A model generated the notes under the pieces. That model was not told the DNA's origin and made no database searches. It saw nothing but the letters and a program-made list of their open reading frames with translations. From Planctomycetaceae bacterium (lineage in GTDB: Bacteria; Planctomycetota; Planctomycetia; Pirellulales; Pirellulaceae): a stretch of DNA of 6,152 nucleotides. Numbering within the stretch: the stretch's first letter is position 1; each line of letters starts with the position of its first letter. The stretch lies in the NCBI GenBank assembly GCA_002702965.1, contig PADE01000070.1, positions 1-6,152 of the forward strand, read 5' to 3'. Both the position numbers and the translations under genes were made by a program. Below, piece by piece: positions 1 to 6,147 of the stretch.

Positions 1-59
1 CATTTCTTGACGGGCAAACCGATGAGCGACATTTCTTGACGGGCAAACCGATGAGCGAC
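1..59. repeat. 29-bp exact tandem duplication
   Basis: Positions 2-30 and 31-59 are identical over 29 bases with no spacer, and the base before each copy is also the same (c at 1 and at 30). Because 29 is not a multiple of three, the two copies are read in different frames. The frame that gives HFLTGKPMSD in the first copy meets a TGA at 37-39, whereas the same peptide in the second copy continues into the open frame ending at 272. It could be a real slippage duplication that broke a gene, or an assembly artefact, since it lies exactly at the window edge. Confidence 0.95.
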
Positions 60-272
60 GAGGATTTGCTGACCAAAGAGATCGCCGATCAGTTGTCCGA
101 GGAAGCAGCCGCCCGTATTCCCCGCCGCAGAGATACGTTAAGTTTTCTCGCACTATCACACCGATCGGATTTGGCAGCGGAGATCTTACTGACTCGTGGC
201 GGAACGTTCGAACCCGGTGAGCGCGGACCGTTTCATCTTGATCGCACTATCTTGGCCGTGGGCAACGTTTGA
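3..272 (+). CDS. C-terminal fragment of an unrecognised protein (5' partial, possibly frameshifted)
   Basis: This frame is open from the left edge and ends in TGA at 270-272. From the second repeat copy onward it encodes a hydrophilic, charged segment of about 80 residues: TGKPMSDEDLLTKEIADQ, a basic IPRRRD patch, then a C-terminal part ending DRTILAVGNV. There is no signal peptide or membrane segment, and I recognise no family. Possible internal starts are TTG at 36 and ATG at 51. Neither has a strong Shine-Dalgarno sequence, so this is more likely the end of a longer gene than a complete small one. The 29-bp duplication changes frame right at the edge. If the upstream gene entered in the frame of the first copy, it would stop at 37-39 and this would be a severed C-terminus, in effect a pseudogene. 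It converges with the minus-strand Asp-box gene that ends at 317. Confidence 0.5.
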   Translation, partial: FLDGQTDERHFLTGKPMSDEDLLTKEIADQLSEEAAARIPRRRDTLSFLALSHRSDLAAEILLTRGGTFEPGERGPFHLDRTILAVGNV

Positions 273-316
273 CCGGAAAGAGGATGAATCGATCGTCGAC
301 AGAGAATGCGCCCCTA

Positions 317-1408
317 CTATTCGGTTCGCTCGATCGTGATCTGCCAGATTTGTAACGCGCGTTTGACCTTGTTATAGCCGCTGTACACCAATTGACCCGG
401 CGCGATTTCGATGACGGACGCATAGCCCTTGCCCCCCTTGGCGACCAGCGTCCGCGACTGCCACGTCTCTCCCCTTCCGTCGGAACAGCACCACAGATAA
501 TAGTTCGGTGGTCGTCCGCGCCCGACTGCGAGTACCAACATGCCGTTGGACATCAAGTACGGCGTGGGCCAGACACCTGTTGCTGGAAGCTTCTCGGGTT
601 TACTCCACGTTCGGCCGCCGTCGGCGGATCGCGTCTGAAACACAGGCTCGCCCCACTCGCCATTGCGGAGCACCATCAGCAGGTCGCCGTTCGCCAATTC
701 CGTCAAGCCGGGCTCGCCCATACCTTCCGGTCCTAGCTCCGGCCAGTACCCCGGAGTGCCCAGCGTTTGCCAGGTCTTGCCACGATCCTGTGAAGAAATA
801 ACCCACACGCGCGTCTTGTACATATTCATCTCGGGTACGTACTTTTCGAGCATGGAGTACTCCTCATCACCCTTCCACCAACCGTACGCGCCGGCGATCA
901 GTGTGCCGTCTGGCCTTTCGATCAGGCTGTGCTCGACAATCGCAGCGCCGGTGTACTCGCCAGTCTCGGAACGCCCGCCGGTGCCCCGCGGGATGTCGAG
1001 CACCGCGTCCGTCGGGCCCACAACGGTCTGCAGGTTGTCCTTCGATCGGTACACTTTGAGAATGCGCTGATCGAGTCGCGTGAACTCGGGCCTGGATCCC
1101 AAGCCGATAAAGGTTCCGTCGCGGAGTAGGCAACCAGCACTTTGACTCCACTTGTCGTGAAAGCCCGCACGGACAGGAGCCGGTGAGTTGACCCACGTCT
1201 TGCCGCCGTCGGTGGACCGATTCCCCTGGACGAACAGAGAACCATCGGCCAGTTGGTGGACAACCGAGTCGAACCGTGCTGAAACCAGCACGGACGAGCC
1301 GACCGTCACCTTGATTCTCGGATCGTCAAACTTCTCGTCGCCGTTGGCAGCCGTCGACAGTACGGCCACGAGTATCAGCAGACGTCGTTGGGTGTGGCGG
1401 GGTAGCAA
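317..1408 (-). CDS. Secreted Asp-box (BNR) sialidase-like beta-propeller protein, copy B
   Basis: A 363-residue protein starting at TTG (1408), chosen because AGGAG sits 8 nt upstream and a Sec signal peptide follows directly (QRR, then LLILVAVLSTAA, cleavage near ANG|DE at residue 23). Asp boxes of the form S-x-D-x-G-x-T-W occur at residues 65-72 (STDGGKTW), 206-213 (SQDRGKTW) and 261-268 (SADGGRTW), with a degenerate one at 309-316 (SDGRGETW). Such boxes mark turns of the sialidase-type six-bladed propeller, and the length suits one propeller. Arg248 in VLRNGE could match a sialidase arginine, but no N-terminal FRIP motif is visible, so enzyme activity is unproven. It would act outside the cytoplasm. 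It is 18 bp downstream of its paralog (copy A) and probably the last gene of the operon. It ends with two consecutive TAG stops (317-319 and 314-316). Automated annotation would probably call it exo-alpha-sialidase; glycoside hydrolase or lectin-like binding are both possible. Confidence 0.85.
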   Translation of the reverse strand: MLPRHTQRRLLILVAVLSTAANGDEKFDDPRIKVTVGSSVLVSARFDSVVHQLADGSLFVQGNRSTDGGKTWVNSPAPVRAGFHDKWSQSAGCLLRDGTFIGLGSRPEFTRLDQRILKVYRSKDNLQTVVGPTDAVLDIPRGTGGRSETGEYTGAAIVEHSLIERPDGTLIAGAYGWWKGDEEYSMLEKYVPEMNMYKTRVWVISSQDRGKTWQTLGTPGYWPELGPEGMGEPGLTELANGDLLMVLRNGEWGEPVFQTRSADGGRTWSKPEKLPATGVWPTPYLMSNGMLVLAVGRGRPPNYYLWCCSDGRGETWQSRTLVAKGGKGYASVIEIAPGQLVYSGYNKVKRALQIWQITIERTE

Positions 1409-1416
1409 AATGGTGT

Positions 1417-1421
1417 CTCCT
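1417..1421 (-). promoter_or_regulatory. Ribosome binding site deciding the TTG start of copy B
   Basis: The minus strand reads AGGAG here, 8 nt before the TTG at 1408. No ATG in this frame lies close to it, and the signal peptide begins immediately after the TTG. An ATT directly before the TTG is a far less likely start. Confidence 0.6.
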
Positions 1422-1426
1422 GTCGA

Positions 1427-2521
1427 TTACTCGGAGGTCACGGTCAGCACGCGCGCGTGCAGGTCGAGCACGTCGTTATAGACGCACACGACTTGACCGG
1501 GAGACACCTCGACGAGTGTCACCCGGCCGGTAAACGCTTGCCCCGTTCTTGTTCCAATGCCCATCTTGTGCTCGCTGCCCCAGGTTCTGCCGCCGTCACC
1601 GCTGGCCATGACGTATAGTGGTTTCCCAAAAGCCAGTAGCACCGTACCGTCCGAGAGAACCAATAGCTCGCCGAAGACTGCCGGGGCATTGATCTTTTCC
1701 GGCTTCTCCCACTGCGTATAGTCGCCCCGTGATCGGCCCAGCCACAGCGGCATCGCGCCGTCACCATTGCGCATCAAACACAGCAGCTCGCCGTCGGGCA
1801 ACAGGCCGAGGCTCGGCAAGCGGAAACCTTCGGGGCCAGCATCGGGATCGGCGGCGATCGTAGCCAGATAATGCCACGTATCACCTCGGTCCTTGGATCG
1901 AACAAGCAGCGTGCGAGACTTCTTGAGACGCCATTTTTCCCACCGATCCGGATAGCCGGAGGGAGTTTGGTCGCTTTCACACCAGCCCCACATGCAGGCC
2001 AGTAAATCGCCGCCGGGGAGTTCGACGATGGACTGCTCGAAGAACGGCCCCGAGACTGGCATCCCATACTCGTCAGTCCCGGCCACCGCGCTGGGGACGT
2101 GAATCAGCGCGCGTGTCGGCCCCGTATAGCCCGCGAAGTGATTGCGGGATCGATAGATTTCCGCAACGTAGATATCGGCATCACGCTCATGCTTTCGAGT
2201 GTAGCGGCCCACCAGTAGCACTTCGCCATCCTGCAGCGTCGTGATCGACCCACGATGAGGCCGGGTGGCGTCCGACAGCGGAAAGCCGAACTCCTGATAT
2301 CGGCTCCAAGTCCGTCCGCCGTCCTGGGAGGCCATGTCGTAGCAGAGCAACCTTCCTTCCGCGAGACGCACAAGAGATGGGAACGTGGAGTACGCGCGAA
2401 CGTGGATTCCCTTGCGATCCTTGTACTCGCCGCCACCGGTTATCTTGACCTCTGCCGCACCGACATCGGCAACAGCACACCAGACCATACCGACCAGCAA
2501 CGGAAGCCTAGCTCCGCACAT
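1427..2521 (-). CDS. Secreted Asp-box (BNR) sialidase-like beta-propeller protein, copy A
   Basis: A 364-residue protein with an ATG start at 2521, supported by GGAAGG at 2528-2533 (6 nt upstream) and a Sec signal peptide (LPLLVGMVWCAVADVGAA, cleavage about residues 22-23). The WC in the signal does not make a good lipobox. Asp boxes are at 65-72 (SQDGGRTW), 209-216 (SKDRGDTW) and 307-314 (SGDGGRTW), with a degenerate site at 264-271. It is a clear paralog of the next gene: both have their first Asp box at 65-72, a YRS...GPT element near 123-136, a GPEG motif near 228, a PDGELL/ANGDLL turn followed by an MRNGD/LRNGE arginine, and a PGQ(V/L)V strand near the end. Sialidase-superfamily folding is well supported; sialidase catalysis is not, because no N-terminal FRIP is seen. 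FRLP occurs only at 233-236, in the wrong place. It follows the C69 peptidase by 45 bp and is probably co-transcribed with it. Confidence 0.87.
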   Translation of the reverse strand: MCGARLPLLVGMVWCAVADVGAAEVKITGGGEYKDRKGIHVRAYSTFPSLVRLAEGRLLCYDMASQDGGRTWSRYQEFGFPLSDATRPHRGSITTLQDGEVLLVGRYTRKHERDADIYVAEIYRSRNHFAGYTGPTRALIHVPSAVAGTDEYGMPVSGPFFEQSIVELPGGDLLACMWGWCESDQTPSGYPDRWEKWRLKKSRTLLVRSKDRGDTWHYLATIAADPDAGPEGFRLPSLGLLPDGELLCLMRNGDGAMPLWLGRSRGDYTQWEKPEKINAPAVFGELLVLSDGTVLLAFGKPLYVMASGDGGRTWGSEHKMGIGTRTGQAFTGRVTLVEVSPGQVVCVYNDVLDLHARVLTVTSE

Positions 2522-2539
2522 TGACGACCTTCCTTTCTC

Positions 2540-2555
2540 GGCCCGGCGTCGGGCC
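2540..2555 (-). other. GC-rich stem-loop between the peptidase and copy A
   Basis: GGCCCG and CGGGCC form a perfect 6-bp stem around a 4-base loop (2546-2549), 11 bases beyond the peptidase stop. No T-run follows on the minus strand, and the Shine-Dalgarno sequence of the next gene comes 6 bases later. It is therefore more likely an intercistronic mRNA structure than a terminator. A competing smaller pairing (GCCC/GGGC) overlaps it. Confidence 0.4.
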
Positions 2556-2566
2556 CTCCGGGCGAC

Positions 2567-4144
2567 TTACGAGCCCTTCGACTTTCGCAATCGGTTGACT
2601 GTCGCGAGCGCTTGATCGACACAATGCTTCGTAAATCCATCGAGGATCGCGGTATTCTCTTGGAGGATCGCTTGCTTTTCCACTTCTTTGGATCCGACCA
2701 TCCAGTTCTGCTCCAGGCGATTAAACGCGGTTCGAGCGATGCGTTGGCGTTTGCTGAATTCAGCGCCCGTTTCGTCGCCCTTGATCGTGTCGAGTAGATC
2801 TCGGAAGAGCCACCAGTATGACTTCTCCGAGAACGCATCGCGTTTCGCCTGCGGCGGCGCCGTGACGGTTTTGCCCTCGAGGCCCGCGGTCGTCAGGACT
2901 TCAGGCAACCGACTGGCGGCAGCGAATACCGGCAGGTAGAGGCCCGTGCACGGAGTGACCGGTGTCCACCACATCTGGGCGAGCCGTTTCGAATCGTCGG
3001 GCAGGATGAAGACGGCGGAGCTGGCCGTGTTGCCCCAAGTGAATTCGGCGGGGGAACTGTGCATGCACAGGGTCAGAAAGTCCGGCAAGGCGGCATTGAA
3101 GTTGGGGCCACCCAGAAACGTGTCTTCGTAGTGGTCGCGCAGAATGCGCATGACCCACTGCGGCGAGACGTCTCCGTTTTCCTTTTGGCACAATAGCTGG
3201 TGCGAACGCTGGACGCGAAGTTGGGATAGTTGAAGGGGGGTCCGTAGATCGATGTAGGCGCGAGCGAAGTCGAAATCGTCTTTCTTTGCTTTTGGCCACC
3301 AGCCCTTGTCGATCGCGTAATCGGCCAGATCGTGACTGGCTAGATCCCACTGGGTGCGGATCGATGGTTGGTTAGAAATCGCTGCCACGCCGTGCGTCAC
3401 TCGCTTGGCGACCCAACGCTGGCCCACGGTCTCCAGAATCCAAGCCTCCTTTCCATCGGCAATGATGTAGGAGTTGTCGTAGCCTCCCGTTTCGTGGTCC
3501 ATGCCCGGCACACCGGAACCCCATTGACCGTAACGCTCGACGAGCCCGGTAATCGCATGCAGTGCTTCGCGCGCTCTCTGGCCACGTTCCAAGCCGAGCC
3601 GCAACAAGTCCATACCCAACAGCCCCAACTCGGGTGGCTTGCCAGCTTTGCTCGAGGCGACCGCGTCGGTGAAAGTCTTTGTGAAGATTGCTTCGTTGCC
3701 AATTGCCACGCCGAATTCATTGACGCCCTCTTCATAACCCCAACACCAATAGGGACTCGACCCGATCGTTGCGTACGTCTGCTCGACCTGAGGGATCGTC
3801 CGATACTCGAGTTTGATCGTCGAATCGATCGCGTGCTGTTGTCGTGGAAAGTGGATCAGCGGCTGGCAGTCGAAAACCGGCCGATCGCTATTCTTGCCCA
3901 GCACCGTCGTTCCGGTCGTCGTCGCATCGGGCAACGCGACCATTGTATCGCACGATAACGGACGCACGCGCCGGTTCACTTCACGCATCGACCGCGTTCT
4001 CGGTGGCGTTTCCGCCAAAGCCGCCAGTCCGCCGGGCGTGAGCATGCCAACGAACCCACCTCCGAGCGTGGCCCCGCGTTTGAGCAGCGTGCGTCGATTC
4101 AGTCGACCCGCCTGCGGTACGTTGGTGCGTCGATTTGTTGGCAT
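2567..4144 (-). CDS. TAT-exported peptidase of family C69 (dipeptidase/secernin-like)
   Basis: A 525-residue protein. The ATG at 4144 was chosen because GGAGAG lies 5 nt upstream and a twin-arginine signal follows (NRRTLLKRG at 16-24, a glycine-rich hydrophobic stretch, cleavage near ALA|ETPP at 44-45). The frame runs open to 4261, but that would overlap the recombinase gene with poorer start sites. The family signature is clear: CDTMVALPDATTTG starting at Cys65, then GKNSDRP (83-89), a YDNSYIIADGKEAWILET strand pair (222-239), and CMHSSPAEFTWGNTASS (360-376) followed by WWTPVTPC. In C69 enzymes a cysteine freed at the mature N-terminus is the N-terminal nucleophile, and the characterised members are dipeptidases. 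Here Cys65 is the candidate, with 20 residues between the predicted signal cleavage and it. It should act in the periplasm, cleaving small peptides, though the substrate cannot be read from sequence. It is probably the first gene of a unit with the two Asp-box proteins. Confidence 0.85.
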   Translation of the reverse strand: MPTNRRTNVPQAGRLNRRTLLKRGATLGGGFVGMLTPGGLAALAETPPRTRSMREVNRRVRPLSCDTMVALPDATTTGTTVLGKNSDRPVFDCQPLIHFPRQQHAIDSTIKLEYRTIPQVEQTYATIGSSPYWCWGYEEGVNEFGVAIGNEAIFTKTFTDAVASSKAGKPPELGLLGMDLLRLGLERGQRAREALHAITGLVERYGQWGSGVPGMDHETGGYDNSYIIADGKEAWILETVGQRWVAKRVTHGVAAISNQPSIRTQWDLASHDLADYAIDKGWWPKAKKDDFDFARAYIDLRTPLQLSQLRVQRSHQLLCQKENGDVSPQWVMRILRDHYEDTFLGGPNFNAALPDFLTLCMHSSPAEFTWGNTASSAVFILPDDSKRLAQMWWTPVTPCTGLYLPVFAAASRLPEVLTTAGLEGKTVTAPPQAKRDAFSEKSYWWLFRDLLDTIKGDETGAEFSKRQRIARTAFNRLEQNWMVGSKEVEKQAILQENTAILDGFTKHCVDQALATVNRLRKSKGS

Positions 4145-4149
4145 CGTGT

Positions 4150-4155
4150 CTCTCC
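4150..4155 (-). promoter_or_regulatory. Ribosome binding site deciding the peptidase start
   Basis: The minus strand reads GGAGAG, ending 5 nt before the ATG at 4144. The upstream in-frame ATG at 4204 has only a weak purine stretch in front, and the residues it would add do not look like a signal peptide. Confidence 0.65.
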
Positions 4156-4190
4156 ACAAACCCGATTGCGTTTCGGAAGTTTCCTGTCTC

Positions 4191-4218
4191 AGTGTATCAC
4201 TCATCAACATCGCGTCAC
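4191..4218 (-). promoter_or_regulatory. Possible promoter of the peptidase/Asp-box operon
   Basis: On the minus strand TACACT (4191-4196) is preceded by TG at the extended -10 spacing (TGATACACT), with GTGACG 16 bases further upstream (4213-4218). Each hexamer matches the sigma-70 consensus at four of six positions. The -35 overlaps the end of the recombinase gene. The 5' leader would be about 40 nt. Planctomycete promoters are poorly defined, so this is a weak call. Confidence 0.25.
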
Positions 4219-6038
4219 TTTGAAATGTGGAATTTATCGACAAGCTTGCCGTCGAGATCAATGTGGCGAAGGGCCAGTTCGCGGTCTGTCACCACAGTCA
4301 GATCGACGGTGTTTCCGGCCTTCTCCCCTGCTCGATACCCCCTGCACCAGCACCGATCCCAGCAGACGTTCGATGGGTGGCCCCTTCGGGATGCGTGTCC
4401 AGACGCCACCAATGGAGAGACCTCTGTGGGGACGTCGTGAACAACTCCGCTCATTTTGCGTGTGAATAGTTCAGACGACAGCGACGGAGCCAAAAACACT
4501 GTTCCGCCCGCTAATTCATAACGCGGACGGGTACGCACTCGACGGTCATTCGCGGGTTGAATTGGCGGCAACGCGTTCACGTCAACATCGACGTGATCTA
4601 CCACCAACGTCAGCATTCGGTTCTGTTCTTCCGCAGACAGTTTCGACAGCGTCCGGGGCAAATTCGCCAAGAGTTCAATCACCTGCTCCTGCTTGGCCTT
4701 GATCTCCTCAGGGCTCAGGATGCCAGCCTTAGCACGTGCGGCTGATAATTCAGCCTCAGCCCTGCGGAGTTCTTTGCGGAGGTCGCGGATTCGTTCCTGG
4801 ATGACTTCCAGCATGTCGGAGTCTACTTCTGCCAGGCGTCTTTCCACGGACCGCAGTTTTACTCGCAACGACTCAACGCGTTTCTCGGCTGCACCTGGGG
4901 CCACATGGGCAGCCTTCGCCCGTTGTTCTATTTCAGCCGTGAGCGATTGCCGGAACCGGTCTATGTTGGCACGGGTACTGAATGCAGATCCCAGGGCCAG
5001 GGCAAGTGCGTTTTCTACATCGTCCGCTACTACTCTCTCGCTCTTGCACGACTGGTTGCCGTGCGTACCGCCCTGGCAGCGGTAATATCGTTTCCCATTC
5101 GGTGCGGTTCGGGCGTATAGAACCTTTCCACATCTGCACCGTAGTAAGCCGGAAAGGGCATAGTTGCGTACCTTTTTCGGCGAGGTTTTCTTTTGGTTCT
5201 TCTTGAAACAGCCCTGCACACGGTCGAATAGTTCCCGGCTGACGATCGCCGGATGGTTGTTATCGATCCGGATGAGATCGTCTCGGTCGGCATACTTGCG
5301 TCGTGATTGGTCGCGGTTCCATTCGTACCGACCGAAGTAGAATGGGTTTCGCAACATCTTGCGGACAGTGTTCGGGGCAAGCAGCCCGCCGCTCTTGTCT
5401 GTTACTCCGAATTCACACAGCTGATCGGCAACTTCGCGGATCGTGTAGCCGCTTGCGTATGCCTCGAATGCAGCCTTCACCAATGGTGCCTCCTCGTTCA
5501 GGGCGACACTTGCATTCTCACCGGGCAGCCTGCTGTACCCTCTCGGAAGCTTGGGAAAAAGCCGACCGGTTCTTGCCTTGCTCGTTTTGCCACGGATCGT
5601 GTTCTTGGCGAGCGAATGCAGAAACATGTGCTTCGCCTCTTGTTGCACTGTCCAGATAATCCGTTCCTCGAATGACTCCCAGTCCACGCGGCCTTGGTTC
5701 ATTGTGTGCATGTAGCAATTGTTTTCGCGGAGTTGCTGCACGTAGTACGCGGTCTTGATGGAGTCGTGCCGGCTCCACCGGTCCTGATCCCACATGAGAA
5801 CCGCAGACCATTTCCCAGAGCTCGCGTCTCCGACCAACTGATGAAACCCATCGCGGGACTTGTCGCCTGAAATGGCTTCGTCGACATACTCGCAGACAAT
5901 GTCGTATCCGTTCCGCTTGGCCCACGGTACGAGTACTTCGCGTTGCGATGCGATGGACTTGTCCTGCTCTTCGGAGGACATTCGGTAATACGCAACTGCC
6001 GGGATAAGCGTACACTTGTTAGAATGGCTTTTAGCCAT
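4215..6038 (-). CDS. Large serine recombinase (site-specific integrase/resolvase family)
   Basis: A 607-residue protein with ATG at 6038; GGAG lies 8 nt upstream. A GTG at 6044 is in frame but only 2 nt from that GGAG. The N-terminal resolvase domain (about 12-150) has AYYRMSSEEQ with nucleophile Ser21 and Arg19, SIASQRE, and DRWSR (86-90) carrying the other catalytic arginines. Next comes a Recombinase DNA-binding domain (about 160-275; PRGYSRL, VRKMLRNPFYFGRYEW), then a zinc ribbon with CRC at 301-303, Cys321 and Cys331, then a long coiled coil (about 383-438). This is the standard large-serine-recombinase order. The family joins attP and attB sites through a covalent phosphoserine intermediate. 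The final ~110 residues (from about 498) are unusual: the middle is rich in Trp, Cys, Arg and Ser, and looks out of frame, though the last 30 (DLTVVTDRELALRHIDLDGK) look normal. Function could therefore be impaired even though the catalytic residues are intact. It is 70 bp upstream of the peptidase and may mark an integrated element. Confidence 0.92.
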   Translation of the reverse strand: MAKSHSNKCTLIPAVAYYRMSSEEQDKSIASQREVLVPWAKRNGYDIVCEYVDEAISGDKSRDGFHQLVGDASSGKWSAVLMWDQDRWSRHDSIKTAYYVQQLRENNCYMHTMNQGRVDWESFEERIIWTVQQEAKHMFLHSLAKNTIRGKTSKARTGRLFPKLPRGYSRLPGENASVALNEEAPLVKAAFEAYASGYTIREVADQLCEFGVTDKSGGLLAPNTVRKMLRNPFYFGRYEWNRDQSRRKYADRDDLIRIDNNHPAIVSRELFDRVQGCFKKNQKKTSPKKVRNYALSGLLRCRCGKVLYARTAPNGKRYYRCQGGTHGNQSCKSERVVADDVENALALALGSAFSTRANIDRFRQSLTAEIEQRAKAAHVAPGAAEKRVESLRVKLRSVERRLAEVDSDMLEVIQERIRDLRKELRRAEAELSAARAKAGILSPEEIKAKQEQVIELLANLPRTLSKLSAEEQNRMLTLVVDHVDVDVNALPPIQPANDRRVRTRPRYELAGGTVFLAPSLSSELFTRKMSGVVHDVPTEVSPLVASGHASRRGHPSNVCWDRCWCRGYRAGEKAGNTVDLTVVTDRELALRHIDLDGKLVDKFHISK

Positions 6039-6046
6039 GATCACTA

Positions 6047-6050
6047 CTCC
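6047..6050 (-). promoter_or_regulatory. Ribosome binding site deciding the recombinase start
   Basis: The minus strand reads GGAG, 8 nt before ATG at 6038 and only 2 nt before the alternative GTG at 6044. The spacing favours ATG, which makes the protein two residues shorter than the longest reading. Confidence 0.55.
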
Positions 6051-6076
6051 AGACTAGTGGTTGTGGATAGGGCCGT

Positions 6077-6097
6077 CGGCAGCTCATACTGCTGGCG
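6077..6097. repeat. 21-bp imperfect inverted repeat upstream of the recombinase
   Basis: The arms CGGCAGC (6077-6083) and GCTGGCG (6091-6097) are complementary except at one position, around the 7-base centre TCATACT. It lies about 40 bp before the recombinase start. Position and symmetry suit an operator or part of a recombinase recognition site, but a chance repeat is possible. Confidence 0.35.
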
Positions 6098-6099
6098 GT

Positions 6100-6117
6100 C
6101 CGCTTTTTATGCAGCGG
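6100..6117. repeat. Second inverted repeat upstream of the recombinase
   Basis: CCGCT (6100-6104) and AGCGG (6113-6117) form a 5-bp stem around the 8-base AT-rich loop TTTTATGC. It starts 2 bases beyond the 21-bp inverted repeat and covers the possible -10 of the recombinase promoter. Confidence 0.3.
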
Positions 6118-6134
6118 CCCCGCGACGGATACAA
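6106..6134 (-). promoter_or_regulatory. Possible promoter of the recombinase
   Basis: On the minus strand TTGTAT (6129-6134) is followed after 17 bases by CATAAA (6106-6111). The matches to sigma-70 hexamers are only three and four of six. The -10 falls in the loop of the inverted repeat at 6100-6117, so protein binding to the repeat could affect it. Confidence 0.2.
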
Positions 6135-6139
6135 TTCTG

Positions 6140-6147
6140 AAAAAAAA
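6140..6147 (-). other. Run of eight T on the minus strand at the window edge
   Basis: Eight consecutive A on the plus strand, read as T8 on the minus strand. It could be the tail of an intrinsic terminator for a minus-strand gene beyond the window, but any hairpin would lie outside what is visible. Confidence 0.15.

Noticed and set aside
1..59. The 29-bp repeat as the start of a CRISPR array
   Set aside because: The copies abut with no spacer, there are only two, and they lie in an open reading frame.
273..316. A bidirectional terminator between the convergent genes
   Set aside because: Only a 4-bp self-complementary element (TCGA-TCG-TCGA) is present, with no T-run on either side. I see no supported terminator.
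317..2521. Assigning a nan-type sialidase gene symbol to the Asp-box proteins
   Set aside because: Asp boxes occur in many non-sialidase propellers, and the N-terminal FRIP motif is missing.
3368..3958. A 196-codon open frame on the plus strand
   Set aside because: It lies wholly antisense to the well-supported C69 peptidase, has a composition rich in Arg, His and Cys, and shows no recognisable domain. GC-rich genes often leave such open antisense frames.
3813..4223. A 136-codon plus-strand frame across the recombinase/peptidase junction
   Set aside because: It is antisense to the peptidase N-terminus, with no domain and no ribosome binding site.
4145..4261. An N-terminal extension of the peptidase to 4261
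   Set aside because: It would overlap the recombinase end and place about 39 non-signal residues before a good TAT signal, and the best Shine-Dalgarno sequence is at 4150-4155 for the ATG at 4144.
5518..6015. A 165-codon minus-strand frame inside the recombinase gene
   Set aside because: It is a shifted-frame shadow of the catalytic domain; the other frame carries all the resolvase motifs.
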